64,000 nt of DNA from Spirochaetota bacterium. GTDB lineage: Bacteria > Spirochaetota > UBA4802 > UBA5368. The notes under the pieces were generated by a model. The model had not been told where the DNA came from and made no database searches. It saw only the letters and a program-made list of their open reading frames with translations. Position 1 is the first letter of the stretch. Every line of letters starts with the position of its first letter. The stretch is from assembly GCA_004297825.1 (NCBI GenBank), contig SCSX01000037.1, positions 1 through 64,000 on the forward strand, read 5' to 3'. Positions 45,001 to 51,252 of the stretch are shown one piece after another. Position numbers and translations under genes: made by a program.

Positions 45001-45433
45001 GCCTTGTTTCATGAATAATTTGACCATTACAATATAGTTGCAAACCCCTATAATGAAATGGAAGGGACAAACCATAATTTCCGACTTCGTCTATAACTAG
45101 TTTTTTAAAGTACCATGAGGTGCCATGATAAAATTCGTGGCCCTGATTTTCCCATGACGTATAGAGACTTAGCATGTCCCATTCGCCGTTTTCTAATGAT
45201 GGTTCTTTATCTTCCAGAATGTCCTTCGGCAAGAAAAACCAGCGATCTGTGAATTCATATATGGCGTTTTTATCAGAAACATGAATTATACCGGGGGCAT
45301 CATAAATCGAGGAATCAGTATGGCCGGATGAACGAAATCCGGCCATCACAACTAATAAAAAGAAAAGGAGGACAAAAGTCCTTTTCGCAAAGGCGCACAA
45401 TAAATTTATAATTCTCACATGTTTAAAGTTCAA
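42077..45433 (-). CDS. Hybrid sensor kinase: 7TMR-DISM sensor, histidine kinase, receiver, SpoIIE phosphatase
   Basis: A 1118-aa membrane signalling protein. It has a signal/anchor (about 15-32) and an extracytoplasmic jelly-roll sensor (about 50-205, 7TMR-DISM-like; WYFKKLVIDEVGNYGLSLPF). Seven membrane helices follow (about 215-405). The HisKA has its His in TTSHELRTPLHGIIG (about 440), the ATPase shows NLIGNAIKF, DTGPGI and GAGLGLPI, and the receiver has its Asp in LVILDIMLPGMSGYE (about 750). An intact SpoIIE phosphatase ends the protein (GGDIYDIY, IDATGHGVNAS). It could autophosphorylate and also dephosphorylate a partner. The start is TTG, 23 bases after the upstream small gene. The DNA for the sensor half (from about 44240 up) is AT-rich; the rest is GC-rich. 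Confidence 0.85.
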   Translation of the reverse strand: MNFKHVRIINLLCAFAKRTFVLLFFLLVVMAGFRSSGHTDSSIYDAPGIIHVSDKNAIYEFTDRWFFLPKDILEDKEPSLENGEWDMLSLYTSWENQGHEFYHGTSWYFKKLVIDEVGNYGLSLPFHYRGLQLYCNGQIIHETRPFEAGGINPEIVGKSEVVLLPVSFQKKGVNIVAIRTGILNGNSGFQRYVKFGPYKVLQREWFINFIWYCFLAAIDLFLFVYFLLYYNYRKGDLYYLVFSLLALSIGLFILGYKGIALWIFDSQQVYVLLTYGIGILIPPLLILFIHVFLKQSLFRITYIILSFYAFLLLFLFADCIYFSSPSNYIKYFYEPFIQSIGLVLVYGLWISFRSKRLGKAYSMRILTGMLVLAICSLLSMFHFLNVFIFTRDYTAEGFFFMVLVFASVLASRFAQVHTELESAHGELLVVDKMKDDFLATTSHELRTPLHGIIGLSEVMERDKKAPLPAKHRENVGLIKRSAERLAGLVNEILDFSKLQAGKVDLFIEEIRLPEHIAGLVSLAQGLVGEKPLRLTHAVPEDLPSIVGDKHRFEQIMLNLIGNAIKFTPEGEVEVSARTDNGGVLVSVRDTGPGIRKEDLNQIWSAYKQVEDPSTRHYEGAGLGLPITKRLVELHGGRVWADSTLGKGSVFHVWLPAQPPQGIAGVSRTQLARADILPPVMIEEPIPEVRVELREAGRHRPGYILAVDDDPVNLKIVADILGSEEYEVRTAASGPEAVEHVAREIPALVILDIMLPGMSGYEVAFRIRTDNPVRFIPIIMVSARAQLNDLVQGFIFGGNDYITKPYNAKELLVRVENQLAIGYIFQMEDRVKSHLSAKTTDLEISLLERTATLNEAITKMSDWEKLLMEDLNLARLFVGKMMMKRIDSQERLETAIHYDPLYTIGGDIYDIYEHAPGRIRILIIDATGHGVNASFNCISILTEYDLIRRTDLSPGEVFTFLNERLCSKFQHSRVYFTGSITDVDLNAGEVTASSAGHPEQYVHVPGKGVIHLKPHGAICGINRTLAFDESRADFPPGATLFLYTDGILENFSFAQRGEERRKPAIDDDKRLVQAFGENVECEDLEECLRNVLVRMKGTKYAKNRMSDDDITMVAMRRRT

Positions 45434-45456
45434 TAAGAAAACATGGCTGCCAATCC

Positions 45457-45681
45457 TTAGTAGCTGTCCGATGTAATATTTGCTTTAAATGTGGGAAGAT
45501 CATCAGCATGGGCAATAATCAATTCACATTCATGATCCAATATAGCATTGTAGCCATTGGCGGAAAACCATTCCTGAAGCACTTTCACATTTCTTTTCTC
45601 GACTGCCTTCTTGAATTCCGCTATCATGTCGACTTTTTCCTTTTTCCCTGCATCTAGTACGAAATCTAAAAATCCTTTCAT
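45457..45681 (-). CDS. Small Nif11-like protein 1
   Basis: A 74-aa protein beginning MKGFLDFVLDAGKKEK, with a helix then LQEWFSANGYNAILDHECEL. The spacing of this block (helix, GY turn, acidic helix) resembles Nif11 leader domains of ribosomal peptide precursors. It shares the F(L/I)DF start, WFSxxGY, CE(L/R) and a terminal Tyr with the protein at 45977-46246. There is no obvious core peptide. A very strong ribosome site (GGGGAGG) suggests high expression. It precedes the kinase gene by 23 bases in an AT-rich region. The Nif11 assignment is tentative. Confidence 0.6.
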   Translation of the reverse strand: MKGFLDFVLDAGKKEKVDMIAEFKKAVEKRNVKVLQEWFSANGYNAILDHECELIIAHADDLPTFKANITSDSY

Positions 45682-45976
45682 GTTTTCCTCCCCTCAGTTA
45701 CATATTTAATTATTTCATGAATTTCATCACTTACACTGGATCATGTTTTTGTAATAAGTCAAATGATTAATTTTTGGCTTTTTAACGTGGCGTGGTGATA
45801 ATAAGGAGTGTTTTATGGAAATTCCAGCAATTTCGTGTTGAATTGCGTTCGTCAGAATTACGCTCACAACAGAATAATACCAAACCACCTCACCAAGGGC
45901 ACAACCAACCGCGCTCCATGGGGAGGGATGTGGCTTCAATGAAAAATGAAAAAAGTTACCTTCTAAAATCTGGTGA
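45682..45976. other. Gap between the two Nif11-like genes
   Basis: No convincing gene; a leftward open frame here overlaps the neighbouring gene and has no homology signal. A plus-strand AAGGAG-ATG opens only an 8-codon frame. It may hold a promoter for the downstream small gene and kinase. Confidence 0.4.
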
Positions 45977-46246
45977 TTAATACCCACCATTGAAACGCAA
46001 TACGTCTTTATAATTGCCGATGGATTCTCCCGATTTAATGAGCCTCTCACAATCTTCAATTTTAACGACATATCCCAACTCAGAAAACCAATCGCATAGC
46101 TTTTGTGCATCGCCTTCTTTAGTTAGGCTTTCAAGTTTTTTAATATTCTTATAGCTTTCCTCAATTTCATTCTTTGAAATTGATACAATAAAATCGATAA
46201 AATCGTTTTTCTTATACTCTACGTTTCCATTAATTTGACCAGTCAT
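45977..46246 (-). CDS. Small Nif11-like protein 2
   Basis: An 89-aa protein related to the 74-aa protein downstream: FIDFIVSISKNEIEE, then KLESLTKEGDAQKLCDWFSELGYV and EDCERLIKSGE, ending NGGY. The helix-GY-helix pattern is close to Nif11 leaders (LAKELGYxFTxEDL type). The Gly-Gly near the C-terminus is where leader peptides are often cut, but only one residue follows. The ATG at 46246 is preferred; a TTG 20 codons upstream is possible. AT-rich like its neighbours. Confidence 0.55.
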   Translation of the reverse strand: MTGQINGNVEYKKNDFIDFIVSISKNEIEESYKNIKKLESLTKEGDAQKLCDWFSELGYVVKIEDCERLIKSGESIGNYKDVLRFNGGY

Positions 46247-46356
46247 CCAAGTACCCCCATTTATAGTGAATTGACTAAGAGTTCTACGCGAACCAGATTT
46301 AGTCAAGATTAATTATTTCAAATAGATAATAAACAGTATGACAAAGTACCTATAAG

Positions 46357-47073
46357 TTAAAGTTCAATTACGATACGAAATCCTTCTGTATTATCTATTT
46401 GATTTATTTCCCCCCATGTTCGAAAAGCCGACCGGACACAAATACTTGTGCTCCATGATCCACCACGCATTACTTTATATTTTCCTGTAGTAGGGCCTTT
46501 GGGATTATCTTCCGGAGAGATTGAATAATATTTTTCATCATACCAGTCCATACACCACTCCCAAACATTCCCACACATATCATAGATACCCCAGGAGTTA
46601 GGTAATTTATGCCCTACTGCTTGTGTTTGGTTATTTGAGTTTTTTCCATACCAAACATATTTATCAATTATGTTTGGATCATCACAATTACCCCAAAAGT
46701 ATTTAGAATTTGTTCCGGCCTTGCAAGAATATTCCCATTCGCATTCAAAAGGAAGACGCGCCTTTATGGAATATTTATCTGAATATCGATTACAAAATCT
46801 CATCGCATCCAACCATGACGTATTTTCAACAGGACAATTTGAGTTCATTTTAAATAGGGAAGGATTTTCATTCATTATTGTGTAATATAAAAGTTGTGTT
46901 GTTGGATTCTTGCTAATAAAAAAAGGGGCTATATTCACAATATGTTGCGGATGCTCATCTATATTGCCTTCATTTTCATGGGAACCCATGGCAAAAGTCC
47001 CCCCACTGATGAAAATAAACTCAGTCCCATCTATCGTAATACAACTACCATGTTGATATATATTGTTTACCAT
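46357..47073 (-). CDS. SUMF1/FGE-fold protein (formylglycine-generating-enzyme family)
   Basis: A 238-aa protein of the FGE-sulfatase/C-type-lectin fold: FIFISGGTFAMGSHENEGN (about 17-35), the PVENTSWLDAMRFCNRY block, LPFECEWEYSCKAG, DMCGNVWEWCMDWYD and the terminal VMRGGSWSTSICVRSAFR then GFRIVIEL. In true FGE two cysteines near GGS bind copper. Here they align with Thr/Ser and only one Cys (SIC) is nearby, so canonical formylglycine formation is doubtful. There is no signal peptide. It lies 110 bases upstream of the Nif11-like gene 2, same strand, AT-rich. Confidence 0.8.
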   Translation of the reverse strand: MVNNIYQHGSCITIDGTEFIFISGGTFAMGSHENEGNIDEHPQHIVNIAPFFISKNPTTQLLYYTIMNENPSLFKMNSNCPVENTSWLDAMRFCNRYSDKYSIKARLPFECEWEYSCKAGTNSKYFWGNCDDPNIIDKYVWYGKNSNNQTQAVGHKLPNSWGIYDMCGNVWEWCMDWYDEKYYSISPEDNPKGPTTGKYKVMRGGSWSTSICVRSAFRTWGEINQIDNTEGFRIVIEL

Positions 47074-47239
47074 TGAAAAGCAAACCCAGAATAAAAATTA
47101 ACTTAGCGATTCCTTTCTTTAAACTTGTATCTCGAGTCAGTCAATTCTTGCTATGTTAAATGTGGGCGCATATCATCATCAACGCGCCGATGCAGTTCCA
47201 ATTGGGTTTGTTACAGATGGCGCCGTTACGATGCGGTTC

Positions 47240-47497
47240 CTACCTGTAATGATATCGGCATAAAATAATCCTAAGCTCATCCTTCACGATCTCATACACA
47301 AGCCGGTGCTCCTGGTCGATGCGCCTTGACCAGCAGCCCTGGAGCTGGAATTTGAGCGGTTCCGGTTTGCCTTTGCCGTCGAAGGGCTCGCGCAGAATGT
47401 CCTGAATAAGGAGGTTGATCCTTTTAAGTATTATTTTATCCGTTTTTTGCCAGTACAGGTAGTCCGCCCACGATTCCTCCGTGAAAAGGATGTTCAT
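47240..47497 (-). CDS. yoeB: YoeB/Txe-family mRNA interferase toxin
   Basis: An 85-aa RelE-fold toxin that cleaves mRNA on the ribosome. LFTEESWADYLYWQKTDKII, REPFDGKGKPEPLKFQL, the SRRIDQEHRLVYEI block and the C-terminal CRYHYR carry the YoeB catalytic residues (Glu, Arg, His, Tyr). It overlaps the antitoxin gene by 4 bases (ATGA), giving coupled expression. Confidence 0.93.
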   Translation of the reverse strand: MNILFTEESWADYLYWQKTDKIILKRINLLIQDILREPFDGKGKPEPLKFQLQGCWSRRIDQEHRLVYEIVKDELRIILCRYHYR

Positions 47498-47748
47498 CCG
47501 CTCACCAGGTCCTTCCGGATGGTTTTCCCCTTCCTGGAGCTTTCTAGAGACTTCAGGAGCCTTTTCGCGTTCGCCTCGTTCGACAGAAGGTAATTCGTCT
47601 CGACCAGGGAATTATAGTCTTCTACTGAAACCAGCACGACGTTTTCATTGTTCTTGCGCGTGATGATTAGAGGCTCGTGATCCTCGTACACCTTGCGCAG
47701 GTATGCTTTCAGGCGTTTGCGTAATTCGGAATAGTTAACGGCGTTCAT
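47494..47748 (-). CDS. yefM: Phd/YefM-family antitoxin
   Basis: An 84-aa antitoxin: N-terminal DNA-binding Phd/YefM domain (MNAVNYSELRKRLKAYLRKV, LIITRKNNENVVLVSVEDYNSL) and a C-terminal helix that wraps the toxin. The ATG at 47748 follows a palindromic operator by about 20 bases. An upstream in-frame extension passes through a palindromic repeat and is not part of the gene. Confidence 0.92.
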   Translation of the reverse strand: MNAVNYSELRKRLKAYLRKVYEDHEPLIITRKNNENVVLVSVEDYNSLVETNYLLSNEANAKRLLKSLESSRKGKTIRKDLVSG

Positions 47749-47767
47749 GGGGGGCCTCGCTATACGC

Positions 47768-47783
47768 GTACAATATATTGTAC
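47768..47783. promoter_or_regulatory. YefM-YoeB operator palindrome
   Basis: GTACAATATATTGTAC is a perfect 16-base palindrome 20 bases upstream of the antitoxin start; one side completes TGTACA, the hexamer recognised by YefM-YoeB in E. coli. It likely overlaps the promoter and mediates self-repression. Confidence 0.7.
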
Positions 47784-47856
47784 ACATATGCATGTCAAGG
47801 CAATCGATTTTTTCGGTTTGCCAGGCGAATTTTGGCATTGTTCCCGCAATCGGCGC

Positions 47857-47912
47857 CGTCGGGTCCGCCCGTAGAGACGCGATTAATCGCGTCTCTACGG
47901 GCGGACCCGACG
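47857..47912. repeat. Perfect 56-base palindrome b (GTAGAGACGCGATTAATCGCGTCTCTAC core)
   Basis: Arms 47857-47883 and 47886-47912 are exact reverse complements around TA. The inner 28 bases are the core also found at 52.45 kb; the outer 14 bases (CGTCGGGTCCGCCC) are private to this copy but still perfectly mirrored. It lies 3 bases downstream of the stop of the RAYT-like gene at 47916, the usual place for a REP element beside its transposase. Confidence 0.9.
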
Positions 47913-47915
47913 ATT

Positions 47916-48428
47916 TCACGGGAATGGGCAATCCCGCATATGCATCCGGACCCGTTCCAGTTCGGCGGTGTCTCGAATGACATGGTCATGGTAGCGCGAT
48001 TGCCATTCGAACGAGAAGTGCCCGGCGGCATGGATGGCGACGGTACAGCGGCCCTTGTACCAGCGGACGATCGCGGGCAGGGATGATTCCAGAACCAGCG
48101 GATCGGGCTCGTCTTGCTTCCTTACGGCCCCGCGTCGGCGATGCGGTCCCGGAAAATCATTCAGGAAAACTATCCCCTGCACCCGGTCCGGCAGCACCGC
48201 GCACGCGTCGACGGCCGCATGGCCGAATTGCGGGGGGATGGAATTCCATATCGATTTGACGATCCTCCCCAGGTCCGAAAGCACTATTGTCCCCTGTTCG
48301 ATTTTCCCAAAAAACGATCTGCGCTCACTGGTCTCGATGCTAACCAGGTGGCCGCCGGGCCAGAAATAGTCCCCGTCCGGTCTTTTCGCCGGGCGCACGC
48401 CGTAATAGTGATTGGAAAGGTTATCCAT
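47916..48428 (-). CDS. REP-associated (RAYT/IS200-like Y1) transposase, degenerate active site
   Basis: A 170-aa protein of the IS200-like/RAYT family. It keeps the overall frame (GGHLVSIETSERRSFFGKI, then SLPAIVRWYKGRC, then FEWQSRYHDHVIRD-AELERVR). The metal-binding HxH, normally MPDHVHGIV, reads LPDRVQGIVFL, so both histidines are lost and the protein is probably inactive. RAYTs process REP palindromes. It is paralogous to the pseudogene at 48564-49105, with which it forms a tandem duplication. Confidence 0.75.
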   Translation of the reverse strand: MDNLSNHYYGVRPAKRPDGDYFWPGGHLVSIETSERRSFFGKIEQGTIVLSDLGRIVKSIWNSIPPQFGHAAVDACAVLPDRVQGIVFLNDFPGPHRRRGAVRKQDEPDPLVLESSLPAIVRWYKGRCTVAIHAAGHFSFEWQSRYHDHVIRDTAELERVRMHMRDCPFP

Positions 48429-48448
48429 AATACATATACGGTTCTCCC

Positions 48449-48565
48449 ATGAAAACCGCTAACAGTAAAGACGCGATTCATCGCGTCTCGGCGCCCCCTG
48501 CCAACCGGCATTCCACCACCGCCGCTAACGCATTAATAAGCGCGGGTCCCACGTCACCACCAGTC
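48449..48565 (+). pseudogene. Fossil copy of the first 39 codons of the reductase gene
   Basis: These 117 bases align without a gap to 49126-49242, the 5' end of the FAD-dependent reductase gene, with 87 identities by hand count (about 74%). The frame is preserved (AALISAGPT against VAVIGAGPAG). Homology stops at the stop codon of the second RAYT gene (48564-48566). It is a truncated relic created when the RAYT unit was duplicated, and it includes a copy of the short palindrome. Confidence 0.8.
48469..48488. repeat. Short palindrome c (AGACGCGA / TCGCGTCT)
   Basis: An 8-bp perfect stem around TTCA, matching the inner core of palindromes b and e. It lies inside the reductase relic upstream of the first RAYT-like gene. 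Confidence 0.75.
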
Positions 48566-49105
48566 AGCGATTTTTATTCGTCCATCGCGCCGGGTTCATC
48601 CGGATATAGCGCCTGATCCGTTCCAGTTCGGCATTGTCGCGGATGATGTGGTCGTGGAAACGGGATTGCCACGCGAATCGGGGATGGGCGGCGCGGATAT
48701 CATGGGTGCACCGGCCTTTGTACCAGCGGATGATTTTCGGTATTGAACAACCGGCCAGCATGGGATTGGACACACCGGTAATACCACCGGTATTAACGGA
48801 ATCCATGGCAGAAAGACCCGCGAACCGGGTGAATGGGTAATAATCACAATCCCATGTATATGGTCCGGCATCACCACGAATTCATCGACAATCGCATGGC
48901 CGAATTGCCCGGGGATCAGATGCCAGATCAATTGCGCGATCTCCCCCATGTTCGACAACACCATGCGCCCGTCCATAATCGTCCCGAAAAATCGTTCGCG
49001 CCTGGAGGTATTAATAGTCACGAAATACCAGCCGGACCATGAATAATCCCAATGCGGATGGCGGGCGGAGGGAACCCGATAATAGTGATTGAAAAAGTTA
49101 TCCAT
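48564..49105 (-). pseudogene. Frameshifted RAYT/IS200-like transposase
   Basis: The N-terminal part (from 49105; MDNFFNHYYRV, then WYFVTINTSRRERFFG and the intact HxH in VMPDHIHGIVII) and the C-terminal part (IPKIIRWYKGRC, FAWQSRFHDHIIRD, LERIRRYIRMNPARW, ending at 48564) are in different frames. The shift lies about 48800-48830. Joined, they give one complete RAYT of the expected size. Unlike the copy at 47916 the catalytic histidines survive, so the frameshift is the main lesion (or a sequencing error). Confidence 0.8.
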
Positions 49106-49125
49106 AATATATATACGTATCCTCC

Positions 49126-50226
49126 ATGAAATCCGTTAACCGTAAAGACGCGATTCATCGCGTCTCAGCACCCCCCACACATCGGCGTCCCCGCACCGCC
49201 GACGTCGCCGTAATCGGCGCGGGTCCCGCGGGTGCGACGGTCGCACGCATCCTCGCGGAAGGCGGGGCGCGGGTCCTCCTCTTCGACTATCGCGCTCCCT
49301 GGGAGAAGCCCTGCGGCGGGATGCTCAGTCCCGGGGCGATGGAGATTCTCCTGGAAGACGGTCCGTATCCGGGCTCGTGGGCGGCCACCACCGATATCGA
49401 GTATATCCTTCCGCGCGGTGACCGGTCCGTTCACGCGTTCCGGAAACCGGTCGCGCTCGTTTCGCGGCGCGAAATGGGCGAATACCTGCTGGGAAAGGCG
49501 ACCAGCGGCGGTGCCGGGCATGTGGCGGAGAAGGTAACCGGCATTGCGCGCGCAAAGGCAGGCTGGGAGATACGGACGGCCCGCTCCACCTTCCATGCGC
49601 ACACGCTCGCGGGGGCGGACGGCATGCACGGGATCGTGCGGGGGACGGTGAGCGCGCCAATTCGCCGGGCGGACATGGCGCTCTGCTGCGGTTATTTCCT
49701 GGACCCCCTGGAAAACGCGCGCCCCGTCATCCGGTTTTCGGATATGCAGGGATATGCGTGGATATTTCCCCGCGGGAACGACACGAGCGCGGGAATCGGC
49801 GCGCGGCACGGGGAGAAAAAAGGCGCGGACCTTTTCCGCGAGCTCGACGGGCTCATTGCGGATACGTGCCCCGGGGCGCGCGTAAGGTCCCGGTGGAGCG
49901 CGGTACTGCCCATGGCCGCGGAGCCCGGATTTTTCGATTCACCCTGCGCGGGCGACGGCTGGCTCCTCCTGGGAGACGCGGCGGGGCTCGCCCACCCCGT
50001 GACGGGTGAGGGCATCCTGTACGCGCTCCTGTCCGGCAGGCTCGCCGCGCAGTGCATCCTGGAAGGGGCGCCGCTGCACTACGACCAGGCCTGGCGCGCG
50101 GGGTATGGAGCGTTTCTCGCGGAATCCACCCGCATCGCCCGTGCCGATGCCGCGCTTGGACGGGACTTTGGGCCCGGGATGCGCGGAGCTCTCATGTACA
50201 AACGCTTCATGGAAATCATGCATTAA
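49126..50226 (+). CDS. Geranylgeranyl-reductase-like FAD-dependent oxidoreductase
   Basis: A 366-aa flavoprotein. The dinucleotide-binding motif is VAVIGAGPAGATVARILAEG (28-47), then KPCGGML (about 64-70) and the second FAD motif LLGDAAGLAHPVTGEGI (about 283-299). These are features of the geranylgeranyl reductase family, which saturates isoprenoid chains. The first ~20 codons come from a palindromic repeat (KDAIHRVS) and are not family sequence. There is no clear ribosome site, and the RAYT relic begins only 20 bases upstream. Probably an isoprenoid-modifying enzyme acting with the next genes. Confidence 0.8.
   Translation: MKSVNRKDAIHRVSAPPTHRRPRTADVAVIGAGPAGATVARILAEGGARVLLFDYRAPWEKPCGGMLSPGAMEILLEDGPYPGSWAATTDIEYILPRGDRSVHAFRKPVALVSRREMGEYLLGKATSGGAGHVAEKVTGIARAKAGWEIRTARSTFHAHTLAGADGMHGIVRGTVSAPIRRADMALCCGYFLDPLENARPVIRFSDMQGYAWIFPRGNDTSAGIGARHGEKKGADLFRELDGLIADTCPGARVRSRWSAVLPMAAEPGFFDSPCAGDGWLLLGDAAGLAHPVTGEGILYALLSGRLAAQCILEGAPLHYDQAWRAGYGAFLAESTRIARADAALGRDFGPGMRGALMYKRFMEIMH
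49146..49165. repeat. Short palindrome d within the reductase reading frame
   Basis: AGACGCGA-TTCA-TCGCGTCT, identical in arms and loop to palindrome c. It encodes residues about 8-13 of the reductase ORF. Confidence 0.75.
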
Positions 50227-50247
50227 GGTTCGCACGGAGACCACCAG

Positions 50248-51252
50248 ATGGCCGATACGAGCACACTCATGCGGTACTGCGCGTCACTCCGGTTCGGGAG
50301 CATCGAACCCTGCGGCGCGGAGCGCGCGCTTCTCGTTGAGCTCAACGACACGGTGCTCGCACTCCTGCGCAGTCTGCCGGAATCGCAGCACGCCCCCGCC
50401 TCCCTGTTCCTGATGGAATACTCGGGGTTAAAATTAGGGGGGCCGATAGACTTTTTCCGAAACTACCATGCCCCCGCCTGGTCGGTGCTCCACTGGATCG
50501 CCGCGCGCGCGGACAACCCCCGGAAACCCGATTCCTCCTTATTCCCGCGTCTTGCGCGCGGTCACGCGATGGCGATGCTCCTCCACTCGCTGGACGACCA
50601 TCTTAACGACGGGGAGATTCCCTCCACACACCTTGCGCTCCTCGTGCGAAGCGAGGCATGGCGCGTCATGCGCGATTCATTTTCAATCGCCGAACGACCT
50701 GATGCGCTTGGTTCTGGAATCGCGGACTCCTGTATCGACGCGTATTACCGTGCTATAAGCTCCCCGCCGGACCGTGCAGGCCTGGACGCCTACTGCACGC
50801 ACTTTCGGGGTCAAATGGCCACCTGGCTCGCCGGGCCGCTCCTTGCCGCGCGCGCAGTCTCGGATGATCCGGACTTCTACCGGGGCGTGCGCGAGTCCTA
50901 CGAGTCGTTCGGAATCGCCTGGAGGCTCCTGGACGACATCCAGGACGTCGCCGCCGACGCGCGGGCGGGCGGGCACAGCGCCGTCTACCATGCGCTCGAC
51001 GAGGAAGGTCGCGCGCTCTGGGACGGGCTTTCCATGCGACCTCCCGTAAAGGAAGCGGAGATTCCGGCTGAGCTTGTACGAGCGCTTGCCGCGCAGGACA
51101 TATGCAGCGCTATTACAAACAGGATATGCGCAGAGCTCGCACGGGCGGAATCAATCGCCGCGCGGCATGCCATGCAGGGGCTTGCGGACGAGTTCCGCGT
51201 TCTGGCAGCCCCGCTCGCGCAGGAGAAATCAACGGGCTATGAGCGAATCTGA
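50248..51252 (+). CDS. Class I isoprenoid-synthase-like enzyme
   Basis: A 334-aa all-helical protein with two Asp-rich motifs typical of trans-isoprenyl synthases: MLLHSLDDHLNDGEIP (about 109-124) and WRLLDDIQDVAADARAGG (about 226-243). These would bind Mg-diphosphate. It is divergent from standard polyprenyl synthases. It could condense or cyclise a prenyl diphosphate. It lies 21 bases after the reductase and overlaps the radical SAM gene by 14 bases, so the three genes likely form one pathway. Product unknown. Confidence 0.72.
   Translation: MADTSTLMRYCASLRFGSIEPCGAERALLVELNDTVLALLRSLPESQHAPASLFLMEYSGLKLGGPIDFFRNYHAPAWSVLHWIAARADNPRKPDSSLFPRLARGHAMAMLLHSLDDHLNDGEIPSTHLALLVRSEAWRVMRDSFSIAERPDALGSGIADSCIDAYYRAISSPPDRAGLDAYCTHFRGQMATWLAGPLLAARAVSDDPDFYRGVRESYESFGIAWRLLDDIQDVAADARAGGHSAVYHALDEEGRALWDGLSMRPPVKEAEIPAELVRALAAQDICSAITNRICAELARAESIAARHAMQGLADEFRVLAAPLAQEKSTGYERI

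Noticed and set aside
45727-46110. 127-aa leftward frame between the Nif11-like genes
   Set aside because: It overlaps the 89-aa gene in another frame, has no ribosome site and no recognisable composition.
46357-47073. SUMF1-fold protein as the target of a diversity-generating retroelement
   Set aside because: The C-terminal lectin-like fold fits, but no reverse transcriptase, template repeat or accessory gene is present in the flanking sequence.
48564-48806. Separate 80-aa gene for the RAYT C-terminal part
   Set aside because: It is the continuation of the frameshifted RAYT at 48564-49105 and matches the C-terminus of the intact paralogue.
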